The notes beneath the pieces were generated by a model, which saw only the letters and a list, made by a program, of their open reading frames with translations, was not told where the DNA came from and ran no database searches. Positions 10,553 through 23,700 of a stretch of 64,000 nucleotides of DNA are shown here, piece by piece. This stretch comes from Ophiostoma sp. CBS 140.51 (lineage: Eukaryota > Ascomycota > Sordariomycetes > Ophiostomatales > Ophiostomataceae). Each line of letters opens with the position of its first letter. Positions within the stretch are counted from its first letter, which is position 1. The stretch lies in NCBI GenBank assembly GCA_029298735.1, contig JANSLP010000002.1, positions 434,001 to 498,000 of the forward strand, in the 5' to 3' direction. The position numbers were made by a program, and so were the translations under genes.

Positions 10553-11984
10553 ATGTACTACTCTACGCATTCTTTTTTCTTCCTATCTCCTTTTCTTCTC
10601 TATTTTTTGACTCTCCTTTCACGGCCTTTGCATACTCGACTTTTAAACTACACCAACTGATACGCACACCATGCATTTTATATTTATATTTCATTTTCTT
10701 CATGTATCCCCATTTTACCGTCATCTGACATTGACATTTCCTTATTTTCCTTACTTATCAACGTCTACAACTTCCAACCCCCTGTTATATTGGATCACTC
10801 TGGGCGAAATCAGGAGTGAAAGGGGACAACACACCAAACCAAACGGTTTACATACACACTGGATACATAAATCTTCTCTGTACAAGTACCGACCACACAA
10901 AAAAAAATCGGACAAAAACCAAGACAAAAAAAAACAATTCACACACACGTACAATACATTGGATGGAGGGTACACCACAGGGACAAACATCAACATTATT
11001 ATGGGTGGGCAAATCAACAGAGGATGGCCCAAATTTTATTAGAAGAACCGCCATTGCTCCTTCGGCAACAAAGAGGGCCACAAACGCACATAGAATTCCA
11101 CTTCACCTGTACTTTATGAAAAACTATTTTACTGTTACTGTCTCTCTCACATCTTTTGCAAATATTGGTGCTGATTGATGTTGGTTTTGTCGTCAAAGTG
11201 AGACATTCTTATTAACTGGCAACTTCTAGGCCAAACAAAATCCGGTGCCAATTCAATATTCCAAAGGCCAACCTGCCTAGGCGCACCTGGCACTGTAATT
11301 AATTACTTGGTTCTGGCCAGTCACATTGACCCCGACTCGCCCAAAATTGCTAGCACGCACAAGCCCCATTTCACCAGCCACGCATTTCCTAAAACAGCCT
11401 GGACAACCCCCCGCCCACTACGTCAGCTTTTCTTGCTCTGCTCAAACTGCTCCTGCCCGCCCCCGTTTTCTGGGTTCTTGGCTGCCTCGTGCTACTGGTT
11501 TCGCCTGAGCTTCGTGCTGGGTCGCTCTTTCCCGGTACACCCGCAATTGCTTTTGCTGCTTGCCTAGCCTGGACGACAGAGGCTGAGAGGGTTATCCCTT
11601 CCTCGTTTCTGGCCTTTCCGAATGACTTTTGTCTTTCATCTGTTCTTTCCTTCCGTAAATCGTAAAGTGACGACAAATTACAACCAAATCTCACGAGCGC
11701 ATTTCGCACCTTCCTCTGAGTTTTGGCGATCCCAGCACCTCCCCTGTATCTCACCTTCCCGCCCTGACGACAACGAGCAACTGCCCTGTCTTACCCCTCT
11801 GCCGTACCAACAGCTAGCCGAAACCGCCACCCAACCAACCAACTAAGCTCCCTCGTTCCTTCTTCACTCTCTCTCTGCACTTGCCTTTGTCCTTTGTCTC
11901 ATTTCCTTCCTCTCCATTCTCTCAGCTTTCTCTCTACACCATCTCACTTGACCCTTCTTTCACCAAAAACACGTCCCTGGCGAT
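10553..11984. other. Intergenic, LETM1 3' UTR and Snx4 promoter/leader
   Basis: The left part is AT-rich. The last ~350 bp before the Snx4 ATG are C/T-rich, typical of a filamentous-fungal leader. A 12-bp perfect palindrome GTAATTAATTAC lies at 11295-11306. No ORF has recognisable features. Confidence 0.5.
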
Positions 11985-13835
11985 ATGGCCGTCATTGACC
12001 AGGACAACTTCTCCAACATCTCCTGGAACAGCGATCAGCGCACCAACGACGAAGAAGGCGCCAGCGCCAACGACAACACAATCACTTCCACAAACCAGAA
12101 TAAGAACGGCGGCAGCAGCGGAATCAACAACAACAATTCCACCAAAAATATCAGATCAAGGATGGCCGACGACGACTTTGACCAGCCGCTCTCGCCGGGC
12201 GGTGACTCGCGGGGGAAGCAGAAGCAGAAGCAAAAGGCAAAACAGACGGCGTCCAGTGGCCCTGGTGGTCCCAGCAGCGCGCCCGACATCGACTACGACG
12301 GCCACGATGCTAACGTCCTCGGGCCCGAGATTCTGCAATGCCGTGTCTTCTCGCCGCTGACCGAGAATGAGGGCGGCAGCAACCCCTTCACGTCCTACCT
12401 CGTCTCGACAACATCCACCTTCCCCACTTTCCAGAAGCCCACCGTCTCCGTCCGCCGTCGCTTCACCGACTTCCTCTACCTCTACAACTCCCTGTCCAAG
12501 GACTATCCGGCATGCGCTGTCCCGCCCATCCCGGACAAGCAGCGCATGGTCCGCGTCACCGGCGACCGCTTCGGCCCTGAGTTTACCAACCGCCGTGCCT
12601 ACTCTCTACAGCGTTTCCTGTTTAGACTGTCGCAGCACCCTGTTCTGCGTCGCGCGCCGCTCCTACACAGCTTTCTCGAGTCCGGCGAGTGGAATGCCAC
12701 CATGCGCAGCCACTCGGGGCGTGTGGGGGGGTCAGACGGCAGCAGCTACGGTGCTGGTGGCGGCTACGGTGGGGCTGGTGGTGGCGGATCCAGCGGTGCG
12801 GGCGGCTCAGGCAGCGAACAGGGTGTTACCAGCAGCATGTTTGACGCCTTTGCCGACAGTTTCATCAACGTCTTTACGAAAGTGCACCGTCTCGACCGCC
12901 GGTTTGTCGAGGTCCGCGAGAAGAGCGACCACCTGGACAAGGATCTCAACCACGTCGAAAGTGTCTTCACGCGCGTCGTGCGCCGCGAGACCGATCTCGA
13001 GGCCGATCTCAAGGACCTGGCCGAGCAGTTCCAGAAGCTCATTACGCTCGAGCCAGGCGTCGAGGATGCCGTGCGCGCGTTTGCAGCATCCGTCGAAGAC
13101 CAGCTTGCAGGCCTGCGCGGTCTACGCGACATTACCGACCAGGATTACATCGGCAGCTTGCGCGACATGGTTGCCTACAGCGGCTCGCTCAAGAACCTGT
13201 TGAAAGCCCGCGAGCAGAAGCAACTCGACTATGAACAGCTCACCGAGTACCTCAACAAGAGCACGGCCGACCGCGACCACCTAGCCATGGCGTCGGGCGG
13301 CTACTACCACAGCGGCCTATCATCCACTGGCGGTGGATCCATCTCACGGAGGGACAGCAGCAGTGGCGGTGTGAGCGGTGGCCTGGGCGAGGGCAGCAGC
13401 GCCGGTGGTGCAGGTGGCAACGGTGCCGATTCAACAAGAGGTGGTGGCGGTTCTACATCAACAGGCGGCGGCGTCGCTTCGTACGTCACTGGCGGCGGTG
13501 GTGGTGCCCTGGCCGGTGCCAGCGGGTTCCTGCGCAGCAAGCTGGAGGATGTGCGCGGCGTCGACCACGAGCAGAGCCGGCGCGAGCGGCAGCGCAAGCT
13601 GGAGCTGCGTGTGGACGAGCTAACGACCGAGGTCGAGCGGGCCAAGAAGACGAGTGAAATGTTTGACGAAGAAGTTGTCAAGGAGGTGGCCGACTTTGAG
13701 CGCATCAAGCGCATCGAGTTCAAGAAGCAGCTGGGCGGCCTGGCCGATGCACACATTGCCTACTATGACGCCGTGTCGGACGTGTGGGAGGCCTATGTGC
13801 GCGAGATGGAAAAGGACGGCGTGCTGGCGGTCTAG
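11985..13835 (+). CDS. SNX4: Sorting nexin-4 (Atg24)
   Basis: A single-exon gene of 616 residues. The N-terminal ~110 residues are disordered. The PX domain runs from about ILQCRVFSPL to LHSFLESGEW (residues 116-235), with the PI3P-binding VRRRFTDF (around residues 156-163) and PPIPDKQ. After a Gly-rich linker comes the BAR region (FDAFADSFINVFTKVHRLDRR.. to LNKSTADRDHL). A second Gly/Ser-rich linker precedes a final coiled coil (RQRKLELRVDELTTEVERAKK) that completes the BAR domain. Snx4 forms dimers on endosomes and pre-autophagosomal membranes and serves recycling, mitophagy and pexophagy. The start MAVIDQDNFSNISW is that of fungal Snx4. The Gly/Ser insert splitting the BAR region is long for the family. 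Confidence 0.93.
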   Translation: MAVIDQDNFSNISWNSDQRTNDEEGASANDNTITSTNQNKNGGSSGINNNNSTKNIRSRMADDDFDQPLSPGGDSRGKQKQKQKAKQTASSGPGGPSSAPDIDYDGHDANVLGPEILQCRVFSPLTENEGGSNPFTSYLVSTTSTFPTFQKPTVSVRRRFTDFLYLYNSLSKDYPACAVPPIPDKQRMVRVTGDRFGPEFTNRRAYSLQRFLFRLSQHPVLRRAPLLHSFLESGEWNATMRSHSGRVGGSDGSSYGAGGGYGGAGGGGSSGAGGSGSEQGVTSSMFDAFADSFINVFTKVHRLDRRFVEVREKSDHLDKDLNHVESVFTRVVRRETDLEADLKDLAEQFQKLITLEPGVEDAVRAFAASVEDQLAGLRGLRDITDQDYIGSLRDMVAYSGSLKNLLKAREQKQLDYEQLTEYLNKSTADRDHLAMASGGYYHSGLSSTGGGSISRRDSSSGGVSGGLGEGSSAGGAGGNGADSTRGGGGSTSTGGGVASYVTGGGGGALAGASGFLRSKLEDVRGVDHEQSRRERQRKLELRVDELTTEVERAKKTSEMFDEEVVKEVADFERIKRIEFKKQLGGLADAHIAYYDAVSDVWEAYVREMEKDGVLAV

Positions 13836-14349
13836 CAGGGTGCACTGCATTTCGGTTGTTAACGCTTATTTTTATTACCCTCGTTATCTTGATTTCCAAC
13901 AGGCGGCTTTCTGATTTCTTAACGTATTTGGCACTGCTTTTGTTCTGTCTTATTCCACCTCGCTGCTTTTCATTCACTCTCACTCGGTAACTGGGTGTAA
14001 TATCGGTACTTGGCGCCCGGGTTTCTCTTTTTTCGTAATTAGAAATATGACATTTTATTTTACATTTTAATTCGGGAATATTTATATGTGAAAATATGCC
14101 ATACAAAACGATTCGTAAAATAAACAAAATAAACACTGCATAAAACCTTCTTATATAAATGCACTACAATCAAATCCACATGCAAGAAACAATGATTTCG
14201 ATATGCACTTCTTTGTTGTGTCCAAAATGTGCCGGATATTTATTATACACTCTATGAAAAAGGAAAAGGCCCATGGATAAAGAAAAATATACAATCAAGT
14301 ATGCACGCTCAGCTCCGTCTCTCCCTATCTAATGTTCCGCTCTCCGTCT
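13836..14349. other. Intergenic between convergent Snx4 and kexin genes
   Basis: AT-rich 3' UTR sequence for both convergent genes, with several A/T-rich stretches suited to polyadenylation. I see no gene. Confidence 0.6.
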
Positions 14350-17247
14350 CTACAACAGCCTTGCGTTGTTGCCAGACCGCGCTACCGCATCGTCCTCGTC
14401 ATCAGACTCGTCCGAATCGTCACCAATCACATGGTGCTGCGGCTCCTCCTCGTCATCGGCGATAGGTCGCCGTGCTGGTGTTGTTGTGGTAGCGGTAGTG
14501 GTGGTTGTAGTTGTAGCAGGCAGGTGCTCGCTGGACCGGTCATGGTACGCCCGCTGGCGCTCAGCATCGACATCGTCGTAGCTATCGTCATCGTCATCTT
14601 CGTCCAAGCTCAAACTAAAGCGCCGGACATTGCCGTGACCATGGCTACCAGAACCACTACTCTCGCCCTCCATATCGTCCTCGTCCTCGGACCCATCGGC
14701 AAACGCATCGTACAGCTCACGTCCACGCGTGGCCTTGCGGCGTCCCTTGTTGCGGCCACCCAATCCCTTCTCGCTGTGGCCGCCCAGACCGCCGCCACCA
14801 CCGCCGCCGTTGAGGGCCTCGCCCTCTTCCTCGTCGAGTAACTCGAATTCGTAGTTATCGCGCGAGTCGTTCCGGAGCCGCTTGCGGCGGGCCAGGTACA
14901 GGTATACACCCAAGCCCAGGCAGAAGGCAATAATGGCACCGAGGGCGCCGTAAATCCAAATCTGCTTCTTGGTCGACATGTTGGCCATGAACGCAGGCAG
15001 CCACGAGGTGTGACTGGCCGTAGAGCTGGGTGCGGTCTCGTGCTCGGTCTCGGAGCCGCCTTTATCGGCACCGTTCGTGGGCTTGGCCGGTGAGGCGGCC
15101 TGTGACGTCGGGGTCGTAGGGGCAGCGGCCGTGCTCGTGGTGGGCTTGGATGTGGGCTTGACAGGACGGTCAGGGTGGTCGGCAGGGTGAGTGGTGACAA
15201 TCGTGCCGGTGGACTGACCGCCCGGAGGCAGAGTGGTGGTGGACGCCTGGAGAGTCGTGGTACTAGTAATATCATGGTCGTCGTCGTCCGTCTCCTTGGG
15301 CATGGGCAGCAGGGTAGCCTTGGAGGCGTCGATGCACTCGCCCCACAGCTTGAGGTGGAAATCGGTCAGGTTGCCCGAGTGTTCGTTGACAACAGTGTCT
15401 TTGACAACAAGCGTCCACTTTCCGACACCAAACTCGCCCCTGAGAGAAAAGTTAGTATGGGATTTAGAATAAATACGGGGTTCAACGTCGGGAGGCACTT
15501 ACCAGTGAACAACGCTCATGAAGGTCCAGTCATCGTAGCCGGCGACGGTGTTGTCGTTCTTGCGGGTGACAGACAGGTGGCTGACAATGTTGTCCGGGCT
15601 AATCAGGTCGACGCTAATGTCACCGCGGCGCGTGTGCTCGACGTTCATGGTGACGGTGACGTGCTCGATACGCTCAAAGTTGGCCTCGTCGAGCATATCC
15701 TCGGTAATATCAATGGAGACGGTGAGACCGACGTCGCCCTGAGGAATCGCCTGGTGGACGTGGACCCAAGGGCTGTAGTAGCGGGCTTGGGGCTTGACAT
15801 TCTTCCACGTCTTGGCCATCTCGACAAGGCCGTAGGTATCGACCTTGCCGTAGGCGAACGTGTGGCTGTAGTAGCGGCCAATGGATGTCTTTTGCCAGCC
15901 CTCGTCCTCGGTGTTGACAGGCACAGCTGAGAGCATAACGAGGTACTGCATGTCGCGCCACGTGAGGTCGGGCCGGACCTGCAGGGCCAGCGCAAAGATA
16001 CCGGCGGCCAGGGGTGCTGCAGCTGACGTGCCACCGTGTCCGTCATAGCAGGTATTGGTGCCCACGTCGGTGGTGTGAATGGCCTCGCCGTCGCCGCTAG
16101 AGTAGGTAACAACCAGACTGGCGGAGCACTTTTCAGAGTAGTACGGGTGATGGCCCTTGTAGTCAATGGCGCCCACAGTGATGCTGTAAATACTATTCGT
16201 ATAGCCATCAAAGTTGCAGTTATCTTCGTGGGCTGCACCATTGCCACTGGCAAAGACGTAGATGGAACCCAGACCGTTGCGGCCCTTTTGGACAGCGTTG
16301 AGCATGGCGCGGCGAATAATGATGCCGGGGGCATCCATGCTGCGGCCATCGTCCGGAGGGCCCCATGAGCACGAGTAAATAAGGTTGTTTTGCATGTCGT
16401 AGTTGAGCGCCACGGCCTCGTCGGCATCCGAGATAGCCTTGGACAATATACGCAGACCTGCAATCTTGGAGTCGTAGGCGACGCCCACACCACACGCATC
16501 GTTCTTGGCAGCCGAAATCTCGCCCGCACAGCGCGTGCCGTGTCTGTCGTCGGCGAGCTTGGGGCGGGGTTCCGGGTTCTTGTCATTGAAGTCGTAGGAA
16601 CCAGCAGCGTAGTAGTTGGGCTTGAGATCGTTGCTGTACATGTCGAGGCCGTCGTCAACGATGGCGACCGTGGTGTTCTGGCCCGTGATGCCCTGCAACC
16701 AGATGTCGGTGACGTTGACGTCGTGGCCCGGATACAGGGTGTTGATCAGATGCCACTGCGCGTTGAAGATGGGGTCCTTGATGCCGAGCGTATCGGCGAC
16801 CCGATTCAGCTTGGCCACGGCGGCAGGGTTGGCCTGGTCAGCCTTGGTCTGGAGAGTCCGCGGAGGAGACAAGTCCCGTGGTGGGACGACACGCTTCTCC
16901 CACGGCTTGCGCAGGACCTGTTTCTCAGCGAAGAGGATGCCATCCAGGGCGTTGCGGCTGGCCAAAGTGTTCGGAAAGTCCCGCTTCCGCCGTTTTCTCT
17001 CTGTGAGCTCGCGCTTGACGACATCGTGTTCGGTCTTGTCGCTAGAGAAGACGTGGTGGTCCTCGAGCTCTCCGAGCTGTCCCTCATGTGTGAGGCCGAG
17101 ATGCAGGGCGACCTGGCCTGGGGAGGTTTCAGGGTCGAGGTGGAGGACGTAGTAGTCGTTCGTGTCGTGGTTGCGGTGGACGGACCGGAACGACGAAGCG
17201 ACCGAGGCCAGGCCGGCGAGGCCCAGCAACGCAGCGGACAGCTTCAT
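14350..17247 (-). CDS. KEX2: Kexin, Golgi prohormone-processing serine protease
   Basis: Two exons on the minus strand (17247-15503 and 15439-14350) with a 63-bp intron (15440-15502, GTAAGT..CAG). Splicing joins FMSVVHW to GEFGVGKW and gives 944 residues. A signal peptide (MKLSAALLGLAGLASVASS) and a propeptide ending at PWEKR (about 119) come first. The S8 catalytic triad follows: D198 in AIVDDGLD, H236 in DRHGTRCAGE, and S408 in GHGGTSAAAP. The P domain spans about 470-620. A Ser/Thr-rich stalk, a single membrane helix (IWIYGALGAIIAFCLGLGVYL) and a long acidic, Ser-rich cytoplasmic tail complete it. Kexin cuts after KR/RR in secreted precursors in the late Golgi. It converges on Snx4, whose product also works in endosomal recycling; that proximity may be chance. 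Confidence 0.95.
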
Positions 17248-20200
17248 GGTGTATGAGAGGAGAGGGAGGAAAGAAGGAGGAGGGAAGAGAGAAGGCCGGT
17301 CGGATCACGCGGGCACGAGCTTCGATGATGCCAGGTCGAGAGAGGAGGGCGGAGAAGGAGAAGACGATGCCGCGAACGAGTTCGTCAACCGGAAGGATAG
17401 GGTTTGAAAGTCGTAAAAGGTCGAGGTCGAGGTCGAAAGTTGATGTAAAGCAAAGAATACTGTATTAAAACCCAAGATCCAGCCTCATTGGGACCGACGC
17501 GAGCTGGCACAGCCAGGGACGACGGATTGGGGAGTTGGAGAGCAAGAAGGGAGATGAGCTTCTTGGTAAAGGAGAGTAGTGGCCTTGGGGGACAGCTGGG
17601 CAGACTTCTTTGCTGCGGCAAGGGATGCAGCCGAAGGCCTGGAAGACCGCAAAGGGAGGAGGCGCAATAAAATGACAGAAGAAGAGTGCTGAAGAGATGC
17701 AGAGTGATGCAAGAACAATAAAGAAGGGGGGAAATATGAGGAAACAAAAAGACAGAATGTCGAAAAGTCGAGAGAATCGGAACGTCGACAAGATGCAGTA
17801 AGACGGCAAAAGGCCCAATCAAGATGCCAAAATATCAAGATGATGTGAGAAGGAATGCAAAAAGGTAAAGGAAGAGAGCGGCGGGCGACAAAACGCAAAG
17901 GACTCCGTGGTAGAACAAAGGAAACACAAAACGGCTGGCCCGGGCGCTTTTTTGGCTTTGGCTTTTTGGTCTGGATCACGGTATTAGGCCCTGGGCGAGG
18001 ATGTTTTGACGCGGGTCTTTGGTCTTTGGTCTTTGGTGTTTTCGTGCTCTTGGTGTTTCGAAGCGGTCCTTGGCTCGCCGAGAAGCCCCTTTGTCGCTGG
18101 GTGTCTGGGGGTGGGAGGTCGTATGGGTTATGGATGGAGAAATGTGTATTGTGTATCGTCGTGTTCGAGCTCGACCCTTTTTTCGTTGACGAAAGAACGA
18201 GGTTGTGTTCTGGCGAGGTGGCCTTGGTCTCTCTTGCTGCAAGCGGTTTGGACTTGCCTTGTTGGACAGACTTGGGGGGCGTCGCTGTTGCTGTTTGGGG
18301 TTTGGCGTGGGCCACGGCGCGGCAGTAACGAGGGAAAGAGCCCACAAATGCCCTGTATCGGAGTGTTAGCAGGGCAGGCGCGGATGGTCAATAGTCACAA
18401 ATAGCCCCGAATAGAACCAAATAGGGAAGCGACGAGGCGCCATCCCAGGGGCTGCTGGGGCTACAACTGCGGTGTATCAGAGTTGGTGGCAGGCGTCGCA
18501 AGCCAGCGGCAGGTAGGCACGTGCAGGTCCCAATTACCCCGTATTAAATTGCTGGCTGCCTTTGGTGCGAGTGACGTACCACGGCCCTGCAGGTGGCTTA
18601 GTCATCCACGCCAGTCCCGAGTACTACAGAGCCAAGCCTGGGCCAGGTCCAAACTCAGAAGCCTGGACAAATCTTGGGTGAGAATGGTGAGATACGATTG
18701 GAGATGCCACTGGAGATACAATACTCCGACGGCATACCACGTTTCGTATTCAGGTCGCAGAAGACCCTCAGAAGAAGGATGGAAGTACCTGAGAAGGAGT
18801 TGTACGGCAGAAACATTCTTGGCGTCGTCGTCAGAGCCAAGATAAATATAGATGATCTGAGGGTAGGAAAAGTGAGTATCTGGCAAAACGATCTACAGCA
18901 CATCTACAAATGCAGCTGATGCCCACTCACATTGATCTCGAAAACCGCTTATTGGGTTATGCAACGGAAGGGTCTTTCTCGACTGGAATGCATCTGGCAG
19001 TTCCCCCCTGGTTTTTGGCAGTGAATCTGTTAGTTTGCAATCGGGAAACCCACATGCAATGTCTCACTGCTAGCGATGCAGCTGCCATGCATCTGTGGAC
19101 GACCGGTCGCAAAGACGTATTCCGTATGCTCGACATGAGTCGTGAAAAAGCCACTGATGTCCGTCATGGTTTATTATTAAAATTGACTTGTTGTGGCTCA
19201 ATGGGCAGGGTGTAAAAGACGGTGAAGAGAGTCTAAGATAGTCTAAGAAGGACAGACAAGGATATATGCACGGCATCAGGTACTTTACTTCGTTGTCGAG
19301 AAAGAGAGGCGGTGGACACTGCCAGCAAATCCTTTATTTTTATTTATTTTTATTCCTTCAACAAGCTTGGGCACCAATCGGGTCTGTGAGAAAGGCCACT
19401 CCGCCAGGCCTAGGGCGGGCAGCTCATCTGGCTGGGCCTTGCTAAGTGTCTATCAAGTAGAGTAAATTATATTTGCATTCTGAGCAGTATCTTTCGCGTT
19501 GTTGGCGATAACACTCGTCTTTGCAAACTGGCGGTCTGTTGTCGATGAGATACTTTTGTGATGTAAATTTGGTGAGATAATAAGCCGAAATTTTAGCACT
19601 TTGCTCCCCGAGACAGCGCCTGTTAGCTCACTTAGTCCAGGGCAGTCAGGCAACATGCGGCTGATCCCGGCCAAACCGTTGTTGGCTCCCAACCAACGCA
19701 CACGATCCAACAAACAGGAAAATGCACTTTGTCGTCCACGAAGGACATAATGTGAACAGGGGACCGCCGTCCGAGCATTTTCTCGTATCGGCAAGGCACG
19801 TTGTTCTACGCTGTGCCCTCCGTCTATTTGCGCTCTTTGTCTCGCTCTGTTTGCTTCGCATATCTCGAGGAATACAAAACACAGAAATTGGAAGGAAGTG
19901 GACGTCGTATTTGCCACGGAGAGCTCTCCAGTCACCAACCTCGACAGTTCCAGTTGGGTCGCTCTTGCCAGCCTCCCCACGACTCCACCAAGAAAACGTA
20001 GCTCCCGCCGTAGCGACCAGGGTGCACCGAGCTGGCAAGCGCAAAGCTGGGAAGGCGCTACTGTGGAAACCCAGCAGCCGCTGAGAGCAAAAGAGGGAAA
20101 GAAAACACCCCCTAGTCATCTTCAACCTCCCGATTTTCGAGTGCTCCTGCCAGCTCTTTAATTTTTCTTGGGCGTGTTTGTTGTTTGCTGTCAGGCTTTC

Positions 20201-20747
20201 TCGCTCCTTCTTGTCCGAGTTCTTTTCATCCCAACGTGCTTTCCTAATTTCTACATCTCGTCACCCTCACACATTCCCTCGCTATCCTCGAAAACCTTGA
20301 AATCCCCGACTACCCCTATTCGGTTCTTGCCTCTTTTGTTTCTGCATGTGTTTGCGCCGTGCTTGCTAGTTATGGCAGTGTGTGTGAGCTCACGCCGGCC
20401 GCTTCTTCGTGATCTTTCTTTAATAGCCGCCCTATAACTTCACCTGCCGCAGGTAAATGAAAACATCCCCAAACATTGCATCCCGACCCGACAGATATCT
20501 TCCGACACAACCAAAATAAAACCAATATCGAGAATCGACGCCTCCCATCCTCTCCTTTCTGGACTCGCGGCCCAACCCAGCCGACTGCCGGCGTGTCCAC
20601 CCTTTTCCACATCCCAAAAAAGTGCATTCTCCCTTGCAGCTGTCTGTTTCGTTTTTTTTGCCTTGCTCTGATTGATTGCTCTGCATTCCAATCTTCTGCC
20701 AGTCTTAACCACGCCCTCCCTCGACCACCTGACAGGTGACCCAAGAC
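17248..20747. other. 3.5-kb gene-free divergent interval
   Basis: This separates the kexin start (minus) from the PhoD-like gene start (plus). The first ~1 kb is purine-rich on the plus strand (pyrimidine-rich leader of kexin). A GGTCTTT tandem triplet lies at 18014-18034. ORFs such as 17485-18345 (minus) and 18910-19215 (plus) carry no domain or signal features and end in unremarkable sequence. The interval may hold regulatory sequence or a non-coding RNA; I see no gene. Confidence 0.5.
18014..18034 (+). repeat. Three tandem GGTCTTT units
   Basis: Perfect 7-bp unit repeated three times at 18014-18020, 18021-18027 and 18028-18034, in the intergenic sequence upstream of kexin. A small microsatellite with no evident function. 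Confidence 0.9.
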
Positions 20748-23700
20748 ATGGCATCGTCTGCGCCTTACTGGGGCGATCTGCCGGACGCACGAGACGCCCA
20801 AAAGGCAAAGGAAGCTGCAGCTGCAGCTCAGGCAGCTCAGGCAAGGGGGGGTTCGTCTTCTGGTCCGTCTTCTGGCCCGTCTGCCGCTCCTCCTTCAGGC
20901 CCTCAAAACACGCACGCTCGCCGCCCGTCATTGGACACTGCGGCCCAGCTGCAGCCCAAGCCGAACCGCGCGTCCATCCAGACCACTCACACTACAAATA
21001 CCGATGCGCCGACCGAGTCGACTATGAGCCCTTTTGTGTCGCCCACCAGCTCGCACTTCCCCGACCAAGGCCTTGCTCCGCGCCCTCCATCTTTTCCTTA
21101 CAACGGTGCCGCCGCCGCCGCCGCTGCTGCCAGCCTCAACCGTCCTTCCCCGAGACACCAGCGACAGGTATCGCAAGATAGCGTCGGTGTTGACCGCAGT
21201 TTCAGCAACAGACGCCGCCATATTCGCAACCAAAGCAGCGAAGACGCCGGGTACAACGACCCTCTTGACGGTCAAGAGCCGCTCGATAACCTTGACGAGG
21301 GCGCAGACCCGCCGCCAGCTGCACCCGACGTGCCTCCGACCCGGGGTCCTCCCCTAAGCTACCGACCGCCTGGTTACGCCGGCAACGCAACCTACAACTA
21401 TCCGCCAGCCTCCAATTCGCCTCACACTCCTCGAAGCATGCAACGGCCAGAAGTGACGCTCGCCGTCGATCCAATGGACATTGACGGGCCCGAGCAGCAG
21501 CAATACTACAACAACAGTGCGCCTGGCTCTGCCCCACGTGCCGTTGCCGACGGCCGCTCCCGCATTCCAGTCGATCCCAACAGCGCGAGCCCAGGAACGC
21601 GCCGGCGACCATCCGTTAGCGGTGGCGCCAGGCCTCAATTAGTCTCAGTGACGACACCGCAGCGTCAAAACACCGTGACAGGCCTCGGCCTCGGTTCTTC
21701 TGCCACACAGGGCAATGCTGGATCTGCCGGTTCTGCACCACCTCGGCGCCGCGTGTCTACCGGCAGCAACGGCCCGGCCGACCGTTCCAACAAAAAGTTT
21801 GACGAAGTCCGCTCGCCCCTGCAGAAGCTTGAGCTAACGCTCGACAGCATCACAAAAGAAGAGAAGCGCGCGCGCGTGGCTGCGGCCGAGCAGGCTGCCA
21901 TTGAGAAGGAGCGCAGACGCGCGGAAGCTGGCTCTCAGCAGCAGCAACAGCCCCGCCAACAACAGCAACAGCCGCCACAGCAGCAGCAGCTACAACAGAG
22001 ACAGCAATACCCCCAGCAATATGCCCAACAGCAGCCCAGATCACAGCCGCGGGCGCAACAGCAATCTGTGCGCCAACAACCGCCAACACAGCTTCCTCCT
22101 CCTACGCAGCAGCAGCAGCAAGTCCGCTTCCGAGACCGTGCACCACCGGCCATTGATGGAGAGCCCCGGCCGCTCCTCCAGCCGGAGATGAGCCCTGTCG
22201 AGGAGAGCTATCTGCCCATTTCATCTGTCCAACGAGGAAACCAACCTCAGTATTCTGATGTGCCTCCTCCGCCAAATCCGGACTTGGAGAAGTCTCGGAA
22301 CCTTCCTCAACAGACGCGCATCGCAGCGTCTAACTCCGGTATCCCGCAGCGCAACCTCAGTTTCCGCGAACGCGCTGCCCATAACAACGTCAGTCTCCCC
22401 CAGGCGGAAGAACAGTCACCCACACTTCCCCAGCAAACTGCAGGCCCAAACACCATACCCCAGAGACAGAATAGTGCTCGCTCTGGCAAACTGCACAAGG
22501 ATCCATCAAAAGACCCACGGCACAGCCAACCACAAAATGCTTACCCTGCGGCCCAACCTCGCAATGCGCAGCCTCTGGTTGGCGGAGTTCCAGCAGACGC
22601 CATACCGAGAACCATGCCTACCGATATCGATGCTACATACACACGAGGCCGTACTCAACAGGAGGCGCAACAGGAGGCGCAACAGTCACCTCAGGCACAG
22701 GCATATCAGTTCCCTCCTCAACAACCTGCAAAGCTGGTGAAGTCGCCTAGCCAGCGGAAAGCACCGACCGGTTCTGCCTACCCGAACCGTGCGGCTCTGC
22801 AGGCCGCAAATGGCAGCTTCGACGGGGCATATAACCCCACCAACAGCAGCGATAGCAACAACCTTGCAGGCGCGGCAACAGCTGCCGGTGTTGCTGGTGC
22901 CGTCGGTGCAGCCGCAGCAGCATCTGCAGCCGATGTGCCACCGAAGCGCACAGCACGTTTTGGAGACGATGTCATCGACAACGAGCCTGAACCAGGTCTG
23001 CCCACCCGCGGTGACCGGCACTTTGACGATCCCCACCACCATCGCTTCTCCAACATGGTCTATCGTGCACGTAACAACCTGCAGCCTGGCCAGGGCACCT
23101 ACAACCCGCCCAATTATTTGGATGAGTGGAAGCAGGGCACTGTTGGCACACTTGCAGCTGGTCTCCTGGACCTGTCCGACAAGACTCCGCCTTCTAATGG
23201 CGATCGGGACAAGGCTTGGTGGGAGAAGAACAACAAGCGGCGCGGTAGCACCTCGGCTGCCCCCCCACCTCGTCCTAGGAAAGGCGAAGCGTTTGACGGG
23301 GAGTACGATGAAGCTAATGGCCCGTCACGCTTCAAGCCGCCATTGCACCTTGTCTGTGGCCCACTTCTGCGGTACTGCGGCATGCGTAAAGAGCGCTCGC
23401 CATCGCGTGGAACGCGCCATGGAACTGGCAACCAGTCGACCGAGCGTGAGTTCTGGCGCGGTAGTGTCATGATTGTCACACGGGATACCGACTCGTCCTA
23501 TGAAATCGCCCCGACACTGCGGTTATTCTCGCAGCGGCTTGATCTGCTGCCACCGCCACCAAGCGAAATCTCAGGCACTCTGCCGCCCGAGTACGTTGAC
23601 CCTCTTGTTGGCCACCCCAAACTTGGCCGCAACGGTGAGACGCTCTATGTCCGTCCTGTGGAGCACCTCGAGCAAGCCAAGGATCTGTCGCGCGACGAGA

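Noticed and set aside
17485..18345. 286-codon minus ORF upstream of kexin
   Set aside because: Low-complexity Lys/Pro/Ser then Phe/Leu-rich sequence from a purine/pyrimidine-biased leader; no domain and it runs into the kexin leader.
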